DNA of 64,000 bases. Source: Candidatus Endomicrobiellum roisinitermitis (lineage in GTDB: Bacteria > Elusimicrobiota > Endomicrobiia > Endomicrobiales > Endomicrobiaceae). Every line of letters begins with the position of its first letter. Position 1 is the first letter of the stretch. The stretch is from the NCBI GenBank assembly GCA_031287855.1, contig JAITSL010000038.1, forward strand, positions 1 to 64,000. The letters are read 5' to 3'. A program made the translations under genes and the position numbers. Below, in pieces: positions 1 to 10,186 of the stretch. The notes under the pieces are model-generated. The model was not told the origin of the DNA, searched no databases, and saw only the letters and a program-made list of their open reading frames with translations.

Positions 1-1074
1 TGCTGATATTGGTGAGCATATATCATGAGACACTCCCTTTGCTACCTCATATAACTCTTTCTGTATCGCTAACTTCTTTTCCAGTTCCTCTGCTTTCTTT
101 CGTTCTGTTATGTCTATTGATAATCCTATTACTCCCTCTACTTTTCCATTTATTATTAACGGAGACTTTATGGACAGAAAAGTCCTGTCTTTGTCATGTT
201 CTTCAAACTCAAGCGTTGTTCTCTTATCCATAACTTTAAGTGAGTTTTGCCAAGTAGTTTGTGCTACTTGTTTAGCATTTTCTTCGGAAACTATATTGCA
301 CAAAGACTGGTTCATATATATTATGTTACCTCCTCTATCTACTACAAAAAAATTTATATTTGTCGGTTTTTCTTTAACAAATTTAATAACTTCTCTATCA
401 ACTATAGTTCTATTTAGTATTCTCACAGTATCTTCACAAGCATGATTGGATATCCTGTAAGACAAAAACTTTGTCCCTAAATTATATTTTTTTAATGTCA
501 ATCTCACTGGTTCTGAAGCTTCTGTAGGATATACAACATTTGCGTCATTGAGATTAAAAGCAGTATATGTTGTTTCTTCAAGTATAAAGTCTATATTTCT
601 ACCAATATCAGTGTCATAAAAATTTTTAGCAGTAAACTCCATCGCCAATTTTATAACTGCATCTTTAAAATTGGAATCCATAAAGAAATCTTTCTTTATC
701 TTTGTATACCAATCATTAAAACCATCTTTATCCAAACCTGTAAACCATGATTTTAATTCTGTAGCAACTGTTAATTTTTTAATAGTATCTATATTTTTAA
801 GCTTCCATTCTGTTGGAATATCAGTATCACAGTATCCAGAAAACTGTGGGATAGTATGTCTATAAAGGTAAGAAGTGTCCGTTATAACAACTTTCTTTAC
901 TTTTCTCTTAATACTTTCACTGTTTATTGTGTTTACTAACTCTTCAAATCCTTCTCCTGTTTGACTTGCACATGCGTACGATATTACTAAATCTAAAACA
1001 ATGCTATTGTCTTCTGCTTTTTCAAAAAATTCCTGTGATTCTTTACTCCATTTTACTAACCTTTCTGTTGACAT
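1..1074 (-). CDS. PAS-domain sensor histidine kinase (C-terminus beyond window) with a CDPS-like N-terminal domain
   Basis: Manual reverse-strand translation from ATG at 1074 is open to the window edge: MSTERLVKWSKESQEFFEKAEDNSIVLDLVISYACAS...; PAS-like NINFFVVDRGGNIIYMN...SIDITERKKAEELEKK, then an H-box-like VSHDICSPISA. Not in the supplied ORF track because no stop lies within the window. Confidence 0.8.
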   Translation of the reverse strand, partial: MSTERLVKWSKESQEFFEKAEDNSIVLDLVISYACASQTGEGFEELVNTINSESIKRKVKKVVITDTSYLYRHTIPQFSGYCDTDIPTEWKLKNIDTIKKLTVATELKSWFTGLDKDGFNDWYTKIKKDFFMDSNFKDAVIKLAMEFTAKNFYDTDIGRNIDFILEETTYTAFNLNDANVVYPTEASEPVRLTLKKYNLGTKFLSYRISNHACEDTVRILNRTIVDREVIKFVKEKPTNINFFVVDRGGNIIYMNQSLCNIVSEENAKQVAQTTWQNSLKVMDKRTTLEFEEHDKDRTFLSIKSPLIINGKVEGVIGLSIDITERKKAEELEKKLAIQKELYEVAKGVSHDICSPISA

Positions 1075-1245
1075 AATATTCTCCATGAATTTTAAATCTT
1101 TAAGTGTTTTAATAATTCTAAACCTTTTACAAACATCATACTAATTTATACTCAAGAGTTAGCTTATTCTTATGCCAAAACATTCGTATATCTATGACAT
1201 GTTATTTAAACTAATTCATTTTAACATATTACATTTTAATAAACC

Positions 1246-1272
1246 ATGTACATGTATGATAGAGACATGTAC
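1246..1272. promoter_or_regulatory. Candidate operator: two ATGTAC palindromic cores spaced 21 bp
   Basis: CATGTACATGTATGATAGAGACATGTACGTAT upstream of the kinase start at 1074; ATGTAC at 1246-1251 and 1267-1272. Confidence 0.3.
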
Positions 1273-1349
1273 GTATAACAAACAAATGGCGTACAAGTTT
1301 GAAAATATTTAAATGCCCTCACAAAACTAGTTGAAGAAAGTCTTTTTAA

Positions 1350-2432
1350 TTAATTTTTTGTTTCTAGCGATTTAAAATATTCATTTGTTCTATCTTGTGC
1401 ATTTTTACGTAAATTGTAATAGTAAAGCGGTATATCGTTTTCATGTAGTACCCCAAGTGGTAAATATTGTCTAGACTTTTTTGGAGAACTCCATTTTTTA
1501 CGATCCACACTAGAGCAAATAATTGTCCCTCTTGAATGATTTATCTTTGCGTCAGCAATATGCTTATAAACTGTTTCTTTCCTATTTTTATCTACATATA
1601 TAGACCCAATATTATCTTCCTTTAAAGCATAATCATCTGTGGTTCTCCAAGAAATCGGATTTATTGTAACAGAGGCAGGGTTTGAAAGCGGATTTTGCCC
1701 ATCAATTATTGAGGCTTCTGTATTATATGATATTATAACTCCAATATCGTTAAATTTTTTAGCTGGTTTTAAGTGCACATTTTTATCGTAATATGCCTTA
1801 GTTAATGGGGCACCTATAGCGTAAGCAGCTATTAACCTTTTATAAACCTCTGGATTTTTGCTCATATAATCTGACAAAATTTCAGCTACCATCATCGCGC
1901 CTTGTGAATGACCAAGAAGTATAAATGGTCTTCCATTATTAAAATTCTTAATATAAAAATCAAAAGACGCCATAATGTCTGTTTTTGGGACTCCTCTATA
2001 ATACTTATGCGCTCCATCTTGAGACCCAATTTGATAGGCAAAAAAAGCGTCAAGCTGTCTATAATATGGAGCAAAGATGTTCCCGATTGGCTCAAAAACT
2101 GAAGCACGATATTTCAAATAGTATTTAGCACCTTTAATCATTTCAGGATTGTTAAGTTCTGATATTGGATACTTTCCATTTGCACGCCAAGCTGTAGGAT
2201 AAATAAAAAATATGTCTACTTTTTTTGTAATCTTATTGTTAGGTAATGCAAGCCAATTTTTTTGGTTACTATAATCTGAGGATTTTATGTTATCCCCATC
2301 AACAGGAACTTTAAAAACTTTTGTTGAAGAACTATAAGGTACTGACTTAACCTTCACTTCTTGCCCATTTGCTAAAACGTTGACACAAAATAAAAATAAG
2401 ATTAAAGTAGAACATACTTTTTTATTAATCAT
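1350..2432 (-). CDS. Secreted alpha/beta-hydrolase-like protein (DUF3089-like)
   Basis: Signal peptide MINKKVCSTLILFLFCVNVLA; nucleophile elbow GHSQGAMM; IFFIYPTAW start typical of the family. Confidence 0.75.
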   Translation of the reverse strand: MINKKVCSTLILFLFCVNVLANGQEVKVKSVPYSSSTKVFKVPVDGDNIKSSDYSNQKNWLALPNNKITKKVDIFFIYPTAWRANGKYPISELNNPEMIKGAKYYLKYRASVFEPIGNIFAPYYRQLDAFFAYQIGSQDGAHKYYRGVPKTDIMASFDFYIKNFNNGRPFILLGHSQGAMMVAEILSDYMSKNPEVYKRLIAAYAIGAPLTKAYYDKNVHLKPAKKFNDIGVIISYNTEASIIDGQNPLSNPASVTINPISWRTTDDYALKEDNIGSIYVDKNRKETVYKHIADAKINHSRGTIICSSVDRKKWSSPKKSRQYLPLGVLHENDIPLYYYNLRKNAQDRTNEYFKSLETKN

Positions 2433-2463
2433 CTTATCTCCAAGTCATATATTTAGTTTTAAG

Positions 2464-3831
2464 TTAGTCTCTTAAAATTTTTATTGCCATGCTAAGAGTG
2501 TCTACTCCATAAACTTTGACATTGCCTTTATATGACAAATTTTTTAAACTATTTTTTGGCACTATTGCTTTTTTAAAGCCTAACTTTTCTGCCTCTGAAA
2601 TTCTTTGACTAACAAGTGGTACGGACCGAATTTCACCTGACAAGCCAACTTCACCAAAAACTATCACATCTTTAGGACATATAAACCCAGAATTGGCTGA
2701 CATTATTGCGCAAGCTGCTGCTAAGTCTATAGAAGTTTCTTTAACTTTTACTCCACCAGCTATGTTTACAAAAATGTCTTGACTTTCAAGAGGAAGACCT
2801 AATCTTTTTTCCAAAACAGCTATTAATATAATAATGCGGTTAGAATCATAGCCTGAAACCATTCTACGAGGCATACCAAAAACTGTTTTTGACGTTAAAG
2901 CTTGAACTTCTAAAAGAATAGGTCTTGTGCCTTCCATAGCAGCTGTTACAATATTACCTGCAGAATTTAATGCGCGCTCACCTAAGAAAATAATTGAAGG
3001 ATTTTCAATTTCCTTTAAACCTAAACATGTCATTTCAAAAATGCCTATTTCACTTGTTGTTCCAAATCTATTTTTATAAGCTCTTAAAATTCTGTAAATG
3101 TGTTGACGTTCATTTTCAAAGTATAAAACTGTATCTACAATATGCTCTAAAACCCTAGGACCTGCCAAGTCGCCTTCTTTTGTGACATGTCCTAGCAGAA
3201 AAACCGTAATATTTTTTGACTTTGCAACTCGTAAAAGTTCTGCTGCTGTCTCTCTAACTTGAGCAACTGTGCCAGGAGCACTAGTAAGTTCTGGATGATA
3301 TGTCGTTTGGATTGAGTCTATAATAAGGAACTTAGGCTTTATTTTATTGATAGCTTCTATAATATTTTGAAGGTTAGTTTCTGAAGCTAAAAATATATTA
3401 TCTTTACTTATTTTTAAACGTTCAGCTCTAGATTTTACTTGAGCAAGCGATTCTTCCCCTGAAATATATAAAACTGTATCATACCCACTTAAAGTGCCTG
3501 CTATATGGAGCATAAGGGTAGATTTCCCAATACCAGGAGCTCCGCCTAACAATATTAAAGAGCCAGGAACTACCCCTCCTCCTATCATATTGTCAAATTC
3601 TTTTACGTTAGTTTGATATCTTGAAAAATCTTTAACTGAAACATCGCTTAATTTTAAAACATCAGAAGAAAAACCTGTAAGTTGCCTTTGTTGTAAAGCT
3701 TTTTTATCAGAGGACGAATACCTTTCTTCTGTAAAACTGTTCCAAGATGAACAAGAAGGACACCTGCCAAGCCATTTGGCAGACTCGTAACCACACTGTT
3801 GACATAAAAATTTTGATTTTTGTTTTTTCAT
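2464..3831 (-). CDS. radA: DNA repair protein RadA
   Basis: N-terminal zinc finger CQQCGYESAKWLGRCPSCSSWNS, Walker A GGAPGIGKST, C-terminal Lon-like domain. Confidence 0.97.
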   Translation of the reverse strand: MKKQKSKFLCQQCGYESAKWLGRCPSCSSWNSFTEERYSSSDKKALQQRQLTGFSSDVLKLSDVSVKDFSRYQTNVKEFDNMIGGGVVPGSLILLGGAPGIGKSTLMLHIAGTLSGYDTVLYISGEESLAQVKSRAERLKISKDNIFLASETNLQNIIEAINKIKPKFLIIDSIQTTYHPELTSAPGTVAQVRETAAELLRVAKSKNITVFLLGHVTKEGDLAGPRVLEHIVDTVLYFENERQHIYRILRAYKNRFGTTSEIGIFEMTCLGLKEIENPSIIFLGERALNSAGNIVTAAMEGTRPILLEVQALTSKTVFGMPRRMVSGYDSNRIIILIAVLEKRLGLPLESQDIFVNIAGGVKVKETSIDLAAACAIMSANSGFICPKDVIVFGEVGLSGEIRSVPLVSQRISEAEKLGFKKAIVPKNSLKNLSYKGNVKVYGVDTLSMAIKILRD

Positions 3832-5150
3832 TATCTAGAGGCCACAGCAGCAATACTAATAATGCCAAGCATAGCAGCTAAGTCCTGATCATCAATTTCA
3901 ATTCTTAAGTATGGAGTAAATGATGGTTTATAAGATACATCTTCTAATAAAACACCTGCGTAAAGCCATTTCATTATTCCATAACTTGCACCAAAATCTA
4001 CCTGAGGGCCGTACTTATCCCTAACAAAATCATAAACTTTTAAATTAAATTTTAGCCCTTTATAAACATCATATATTGGACTAAAAAAAGAGTATCCAAA
4101 ACCTACCCCTGCTTTACCTCTTATAACACCACCAAAAACTTCAGAATATTCTTTTCTAAAACCTAAAAGTGCTTCAAGTTTGCTTATATTCTTTTTTTCG
4201 TTTTCATCTATTATAAAAGTGGAATCTGCAACATTTGCAACTCCAACATAGTAAAATTTCTCATTATTTGGCATTATACTTATACCAATATCATTCCTCA
4301 ACTTCGAATCTCTAGTATTATACCTGCCTGTATAGTTCCAGTGCAAACTAAGCTTACTAGACCTTGCAACAGTCTTATTTAAGCCTCTAATTGCCTCTTT
4401 TGCAGATTCTACTGTTTCTTTTATGTCTGCACTCATTTTTTCGTCGTTAATGAGTGCAGCTATAGGGCCGTTTCCATCATATATACGATTTATTAATATA
4501 TCAAGCTTCTTAGAAATATCTTTTATTTGTTCAACTGTTTCTCTTAAATCTGGCTTACTTTTGAAAGATATGCTCGCTAAATCTTTTGTAAATTGATCTA
4601 AATTTGTAAAAGTGTCTTCAATTTTTTCGTTTTGCGCAGCAAGCATTTCTAAAATGTCTTTTAATGAGAATATCGCATCTGCAAGATTATCCATCATGTT
4701 TCCATACTTATCATTATTTAAAGCTCTATTAAGTTGAGTAGTAACATTTATAAGGAATCTCTCTAAGGAAGAACCATTCTGTCCTAGTATGGTGTCTCCT
4801 TCTTTTATAAGAGGGTGGCTTTGATCGCCTGGAAAAATCTCAATATATTTTGTACCTATCACTCCAAGAGAAACTATGCTAGCATAAGCATTTTTGTACA
4901 GTAAAACATTTTTATTTATAGAAAGTTTTAATTGCGCTTTACCTTTATTTAGACAGACTGCTCTTAAAACTCCTATATCTACCCCAGCCGTTTTCACTTT
5001 TGCTTTTTTTGTAAGGGCTGCAATGTTATCAAACTCAACATAAATATTATAGGTTCTTTTTAAAGAAAAATTTCCTACTGCAAAAATAGATAATACAATA
5101 GCCCCAATCCCTACAAAAGTAAATATTCCAAGCTTTATATGATTTTCCAT
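3831..5150 (-). CDS. mlaD: MlaD/MCE family substrate-binding protein
   Basis: Single N-terminal TM plus MCE domain (YVEFDNIAALTKKAKVKTAGVDIGVLRAV...GTKYIEIFPGD); next to ABC ATPase and permease genes. Confidence 0.85.
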   Translation of the reverse strand: MENHIKLGIFTFVGIGAIVLSIFAVGNFSLKRTYNIYVEFDNIAALTKKAKVKTAGVDIGVLRAVCLNKGKAQLKLSINKNVLLYKNAYASIVSLGVIGTKYIEIFPGDQSHPLIKEGDTILGQNGSSLERFLINVTTQLNRALNNDKYGNMMDNLADAIFSLKDILEMLAAQNEKIEDTFTNLDQFTKDLASISFKSKPDLRETVEQIKDISKKLDILINRIYDGNGPIAALINDEKMSADIKETVESAKEAIRGLNKTVARSSKLSLHWNYTGRYNTRDSKLRNDIGISIMPNNEKFYYVGVANVADSTFIIDENEKKNISKLEALLGFRKEYSEVFGGVIRGKAGVGFGYSFFSPIYDVYKGLKFNLKVYDFVRDKYGPQVDFGASYGIMKWLYAGVLLEDVSYKPSFTPYLRIEIDDQDLAAMLGIISIAAVASR

Positions 5151-5155
5151 ACCTA

Positions 5156-5923
5156 TTATTCCATTTCAAGAATTCTGTCTGTTTGTTGCATAGGGCCATA
5201 ACTTGACCCTTTAACAAACTGTCGTACATACTCGTTATCTGTACTTTTCACTTCTTCCGGAGTACCACTAAAAATTATTTTTCCTTCATAAATCATCATT
5301 ATCTTATCTGCTATTTTATAAGCTGAGTTCATGTCGTGTGTTACAACTATAGATGATACGTTAAGGCCCTTTTTTAAACTTATAATTAAGTCACTTATAA
5401 CATATGACATTATAGGATCTAACCCTGTAGTAGGCTCATCGTACAAAATATAGTTTGGTTTATAGCTTATAGTTCTTGCTATAGCTACTCTCTTTTTCAT
5501 GCCGCCAGAAAGGTTTGCAGGCTTTAAATGCTCTACATTTTTTAAACCAACCATAGCAAGACATTTGGCGACCCTATTTTTTATCCCTTGTTCATCCAAA
5601 TTAGTAAGCGTTCTTAAACCGAAAGCTACGTTTTCAAAAATATTTAAAGAATCAAAAAGGGCACATTCTTGAAAAACGTATCCCATTTTTTTTTGTATTT
5701 TTTGCAAGTCTGATAGTGCACATTTAGTTATGTCAACATTGTCTATTATTACACTACCACTGTCAGGCTTAATTAAACCAACTAACGTTTTTAAAAGAAT
5801 ACTTTTACCTACACCAGAAGAACCTACAATAACAACTGTCTGCCCAGAGCAAACTTCAAGATTTACTCCACAAAGAACACACTGCTTTCCAAAATTTTTA
5901 TAAATATTTTCTACTTTTATCAT
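5156..5923 (-). CDS. mlaF: ABC transporter ATP-binding protein, MlaF type
   Basis: Walker A GSSGVGKS, LSGGMKKRVAIAR signature, Walker B YILYDEPTTGLDP. Confidence 0.92.
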   Translation of the reverse strand: MIKVENIYKNFGKQCVLCGVNLEVCSGQTVVIVGSSGVGKSILLKTLVGLIKPDSGSVIIDNVDITKCALSDLQKIQKKMGYVFQECALFDSLNIFENVAFGLRTLTNLDEQGIKNRVAKCLAMVGLKNVEHLKPANLSGGMKKRVAIARTISYKPNYILYDEPTTGLDPIMSYVISDLIISLKKGLNVSSIVVTHDMNSAYKIADKIMMIYEGKIIFSGTPEEVKSTDNEYVRQFVKGSSYGPMQQTDRILEME

Positions 5924-5961
5924 TTACCTAAATTTTATAAATTTTAATTATCACACGCAAA

Positions 5962-6768
5962 CTATTTTATTCTCAAAGTTACTAATAAGGATGTCAGAAA
6001 GTAATCTACAACCAGAATTAAAACCATCGAAGTCACTACAGACTCAGTTACAGATTTGCCAACACCTTCTGCTCCATTTTTTGTATTAAACCCTTTGTAA
6101 CAAGCAACAATTACTATTATCAGCGCAAAGAAAAACGATTTTATAAACCCGTGAACAAAAGTACGTACAGTCATAAAATCCAAAGATTGTGATAAGTATG
6201 TACAAGATGATAGACCCCAAGTATTTGTGGAAAGTACCAGCCCTCCATAAATACCTACAATATTAGAAATGACAGTAAGTATAGGGAGCATAAAAAAACA
6301 AGCCAAAAACCTTGAAACAGCTAAATACTTTACTGGGTTTGTGCCGAGCGTATATAAAGCGTCCAACTGTTCTGTAACTTTCATTGTCCCAAGTTCAGCT
6401 GTAATTGCAGCTCCAACTCTGCCTATAACAACTATTGCCGTAAGCACAGGACCTAACTCTATAACCATAGAAAAACCTGTAACAGTGCCAACATATACCG
6501 GTTCATTAAACAAACTCGACGTTGCAGTGCCAACCTGTAAAGCTAAAACCATACCCATGAAAAAAGAAGCTAGAATCACTATTGGAGTAGACCTCCACCC
6601 AACTTCCACCATTTGGTTTACTGTGCTTTGAAAGTTTATATCAAACTTAAATATGTAAGAAAAAGTTTCTAAAACCATACAAACAGTTTTATCTAAACCT
6701 TCAACTATTTCATAAATAAAAGTTTGTTTTGTTTTATAAAAGTGAAAAACGTTTAATGTTTGTTTCAT
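5962..6768 (-). CDS. mlaE: ABC transporter permease, MlaE family
   Basis: ELGPVLTAIVVIGRVGAAITAELGTMKVTEQLDAL is characteristic of MlaE permeases. Confidence 0.93.
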   Translation of the reverse strand: MKQTLNVFHFYKTKQTFIYEIVEGLDKTVCMVLETFSYIFKFDINFQSTVNQMVEVGWRSTPIVILASFFMGMVLALQVGTATSSLFNEPVYVGTVTGFSMVIELGPVLTAIVVIGRVGAAITAELGTMKVTEQLDALYTLGTNPVKYLAVSRFLACFFMLPILTVISNIVGIYGGLVLSTNTWGLSSCTYLSQSLDFMTVRTFVHGFIKSFFFALIIVIVACYKGFNTKNGAEGVGKSVTESVVTSMVLILVVDYFLTSLLVTLRIK

Positions 6769-6777
6769 ATAATTTAT

Positions 6778-7953
6778 TTACACAATAATCCTTGGCACCA
6801 TTGAAGATATAGAACATACTATTTCATAGTTTATCGTTTCTTGTATTTTTGCAAGTTCGTCAACTTTTATTTGTTCTTTGCCTTGTATTCCTATCAAAAC
6901 AACCTCATCTCCCAAAGAAACACCTTTCACTCCTGTAACGTCTATAATTGTCATGTCCATAGTTACTCTACCGACAACAGGGCACCGTTTACCCCTAATT
7001 AAGACGGCGCTTTTATTAGACAACAATCTACTATAACCATCAGCGTACCCTACAGGTATAGTAGCTATAACAGAAGCTTTATTTGTTACAAAAGTTCTAC
7101 CATAACTTACACAAAAACCCGAAGAAACTTTTTTTAAAAATGTTATTCTCGTTTTCCAAGACAATACTGGCTTTAATTTTAAAAGTCCTTCAGAATGCTT
7201 GAAAGGGTTAAGTCCATACAAACTTATTCCTGGACGTACCATGTCAAAATGTGTACGCTTATTTTTAAACAAAGCTGCAGAATTTGCAGCGTGTGCAATA
7301 AATTTAAGCCCTAGATTTACACGAGCATATTTAACAATTTTTGAAAAAGTGCCAAGCTGAAACTTCGTAAAGTCAGAATCTGTGTCTGAAACTGCAAAAT
7401 GAGTGTACATGCCTGTCATATGCAATTGTGGAATTTTAGAAATCTTATCCAGCAAAGTATAAGACGTTTCAGGCAACGCCCCTATACGCCCCATTCCTGT
7501 GTCCACTTGTAAATGAAAATTAATTTTTTTATTCAATTTTATAGTTAAGTTTTCTAGCGCTAAAATGTCTTGCATGTTTGAAACTGTAGGGGTAAGCATA
7601 TGAGCTAAGGCAACTTGAAAATTCTCAAAAGGATAAATGTTTCCTAAAATCAAAATATTTGTTTTTATGCCTGCTTCTCTAAACTGTATACCCTCTTCCA
7701 AAGTAGCTACAGCAATATTAGAAATACCTGCTTTTTGAGCTTCTTTAGCAAGTATGAGGCCTCCATGCCCGTAAGCATTGGCTTTTATTACAGCCATTAT
7801 CTTTGTGTCTTTTGCAATATACTCTTTGATTTTTTTTAAGTTAAAAAGAAAGTCACTTTTATCAATTTCTACCCAAGTTTGTCTAAAAAAAACGTCAGCC
7901 TTTTTAAAAGACTTATTACCTGTTTTAACAGGAGGTGGTTGTTTGTTTTTCAT
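6778..7953 (-). CDS. alr: Alanine racemase
   Basis: PLP lysine motif MAVIKANAYGHG; MVRPGISLYG; GYADGYSR. Confidence 0.96.
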   Translation of the reverse strand: MKNKQPPPVKTGNKSFKKADVFFRQTWVEIDKSDFLFNLKKIKEYIAKDTKIMAVIKANAYGHGGLILAKEAQKAGISNIAVATLEEGIQFREAGIKTNILILGNIYPFENFQVALAHMLTPTVSNMQDILALENLTIKLNKKINFHLQVDTGMGRIGALPETSYTLLDKISKIPQLHMTGMYTHFAVSDTDSDFTKFQLGTFSKIVKYARVNLGLKFIAHAANSAALFKNKRTHFDMVRPGISLYGLNPFKHSEGLLKLKPVLSWKTRITFLKKVSSGFCVSYGRTFVTNKASVIATIPVGYADGYSRLLSNKSAVLIRGKRCPVVGRVTMDMTIIDVTGVKGVSLGDEVVLIGIQGKEQIKVDELAKIQETINYEIVCSISSMVPRIIV

Positions 7954-7955
7954 TC

Positions 7956-9320
7956 CTATTCTTCCTGCAATTTGGATTGGTCAGAGAATTTTGTGTATTC
8001 ACCTTCAAAAACTAAGTCGATATCTCCCGTAGGACCATTTCTCTGTTTTCCTATTATAAGGGTTGCTTTTCTTTGCAGGTCAGGGTCTTCTCTATTATAG
8101 TACCCTTCTCTATAAAGCATAGCAACTAAATCTGCATCTTGTTCTATTGCTCCAGAGTCTCTTAAATCTGAAAGTTGAGGTTTATTATCTCTTCGCCCTC
8201 TTTCTTCAGTCCTTCTTGAAAGCTGAGATAAAACAATAACCGGAACATCTAAATCTTTAGCTAAAGCTTTAAGTGACCTAGAAATATCTGAAACTTCTTG
8301 TTGACGCGACTCAAATCTTCTTCCTGTACCTTGTATAAATTGTATATAATCTACTATAACTAAAGACAATGGCGTTCCTTTTGATTGCAATTCTATTGCA
8401 AGCTTTCTTGCTCTTACTCTAAGCTCTATAACACTTATGTTTGAGTCATCGTCAATAAAAATAGGCGCTTGTGCAATTTTGCTTGCCGCGCTTGTAAGTC
8501 TTGGCCAGTCTGTACTATTATATTGACCATTTCTGAGTTTACCTGCATTTACTCTTGCTAAAGAAGCTAAAAATCTAGACATTAAAGCCTCTTGTTTCAT
8601 TTCTAAAGAAAAAATAGCTACCGGCTTTTTGTTTACCACTGCAACATTCCCTGCAATATTTAAAGCAAAAGCTGTTTTACCCATGGAAGGCCTAGCTGCA
8701 ACTACCACAAGCTCTCCAGGGTGAAGTCCTGTGGTTTTGGCATCAAAATCTCTAAATCCTGTAGAAAGGCCAGAAACATCTTTTGGGTTAGAATGTAACC
8801 TTTCAAGGTTTTCTAGCATAGGCCGAACAAGTTTAGCAATACTTGAAAAACCTTTTTTACTTTTTTGCTGTGAAATATTAAACAAAGCGTTTTGCGATTT
8901 ATCTAATATTTCTTCCGGAGCAACTTGCTCATTAAAAGCATCACTTACTATATTAGAGCCTGTTGTAATTAGTTGCCTTGCTATAGATTTATCGCGTATG
9001 ATAGAAGCATAATACTCAACATTTGCAGCTGTTTGTATAGAATTTATTAACTCTGTAAGGTAAGATGCGCCACCAACTTCTGCAAAAATTCCGTTTTTTT
9101 TTAAAGCTTCTGAAACTGTAAATATGTCAATAGGTTGGTTTTCAACGTAGAGGTCATAAACAACTAAAAAGATTTGTTTGTGTATTTCTTTATAAAAGTC
9201 GTTTCCATTTATTATGTCCACAACTTTTAAAATGGCTTCTTTTTCTATCAGCATCGCACCTAAAACAGCCATTTCTACATCTAAAGCTTGAGGTGGAATT
9301 TTTTCTATTATGTTTGTCAT
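7956..9320 (-). CDS. dnaB: Replicative DNA helicase DnaB
   Basis: PPQALDVEMAVLGAML; Walker A ARPSMGKTAFALN; LSQLSRRTEERGRRDNKPQLSDLRDSGAIEQDAD. Confidence 0.98.
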   Translation of the reverse strand: MTNIIEKIPPQALDVEMAVLGAMLIEKEAILKVVDIINGNDFYKEIHKQIFLVVYDLYVENQPIDIFTVSEALKKNGIFAEVGGASYLTELINSIQTAANVEYYASIIRDKSIARQLITTGSNIVSDAFNEQVAPEEILDKSQNALFNISQQKSKKGFSSIAKLVRPMLENLERLHSNPKDVSGLSTGFRDFDAKTTGLHPGELVVVAARPSMGKTAFALNIAGNVAVVNKKPVAIFSLEMKQEALMSRFLASLARVNAGKLRNGQYNSTDWPRLTSAASKIAQAPIFIDDDSNISVIELRVRARKLAIELQSKGTPLSLVIVDYIQFIQGTGRRFESRQQEVSDISRSLKALAKDLDVPVIVLSQLSRRTEERGRRDNKPQLSDLRDSGAIEQDADLVAMLYREGYYNREDPDLQRKATLIIGKQRNGPTGDIDLVFEGEYTKFSDQSKLQEE

Positions 9321-9349
9321 CTATTTATGTTGAAAAAATTTATTTACGC

Positions 9350-9377
9350 TAAGCCTAAACTATAGTAGTTTCGGCTT
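9350..9377 (-). terminator. Hairpin downstream of rplI, terminator-like
   Basis: TAAGCCTAAAC-tatagta-GTTTCGGCTTA inverted repeat in the rplI/dnaB gap. Confidence 0.4.
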
Positions 9378-9387
9378 AACTAAGTAT

Positions 9388-9834
9388 TTACTTGTCACCT
9401 AAAACAACAAGCTTAATCTTAACTACAACTTCAGGATGAAGTCTAACGTTTATCTCATAATTTCCAAGATCTTTTATGTTGTCAGAAAGAAGTATGTCTT
9501 TCTTATTTACGTTAAAGCCTTGCTCAGCAAAGAGTTTTGAAAGGCTGGCAGTGGTTACTGACCCAAAAATTTTACCATTTTCACCAATTTTGGCTTTTAT
9601 TGTAAACTCCACTGCTTCTATTTTAGAAGCAATTTTTTTTGCACTATTTATTATCTCTTCTCTTTGCTTTTCAAGTTTTATCCTTTCTCTTTGCCAAATT
9701 TTAAGGTTTCTATCTGTAGCTTCCATAGCAAGGTTCCCAGGAACAAGATAATTTCTTGCAAAACCACAAGCAACATCTTTTATTTCCCCCTGACGTCCAA
9801 CGTTGGTAATATCAGACCTTAATATAACTTTCAT
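9388..9834 (-). CDS. rplI: 50S ribosomal protein L9
   Basis: MKVILRSDITNVGRQGEIKDVACGFARNYLVPGNLA; internal ATG preferred over the 9846 start. Confidence 0.96.
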   Translation of the reverse strand: MKVILRSDITNVGRQGEIKDVACGFARNYLVPGNLAMEATDRNLKIWQRERIKLEKQREEIINSAKKIASKIEAVEFTIKAKIGENGKIFGSVTTASLSKLFAEQGFNVNKKDILLSDNIKDLGNYEINVRLHPEVVVKIKLVVLGDK

Positions 9835-9866
9835 TTTTCCTCCCAAACAATCTAAACACTAAGCAA

Positions 9867-10169
9867 CTAATTTGTTGTAAAAGGCAACAATGCAAGCATT
9901 CTTGCTCTTTTAATTGCTGTGTCAAGCTCTCTTTGATGCCTTGCGCATGTGCCAGTTATACGGCCTGAAAGTATTTTACCTTTTTCAGTCACAAATGTAC
10001 GAAGTAAACTTATATTTTTATAATCTATTTCCACTTTGTTAGCACAAAAACGGCAAACCTTTTTTCTAATAGGTCCGCCCTTTTTAAATTTCCCACCCGG
10101 ACGGGATTGCCCTTCAGACGAAGCACCTTCATAAACTGATTGTCCTTGAGGTCTTTTTACATATGCCAT
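9867..10169 (-). CDS. rpsR: 30S ribosomal protein S18
   Basis: [59 protein letters not shown]. Confidence 0.97.
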   Translation of the reverse strand: MAYVKRPQGQSVYEGASSEGQSRPGGKFKKGGPIRKKVCRFCANKVEIDYKNISLLRTFVTEKGKILSGRITGTCARHQRELDTAIKRARMLALLPFTTN

Positions 10170-10186
10170 ATCTTTCCTCCAACCGT

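Noticed and set aside
9-445. Plus-strand ORFs 9..233 and 110..445
   Set aside because: Antisense to the open minus-strand kinase frame, whose translation shows PAS/kinase motifs.
6269-6631. 120-aa plus-strand ORF
   Set aside because: Antisense to mlaE.
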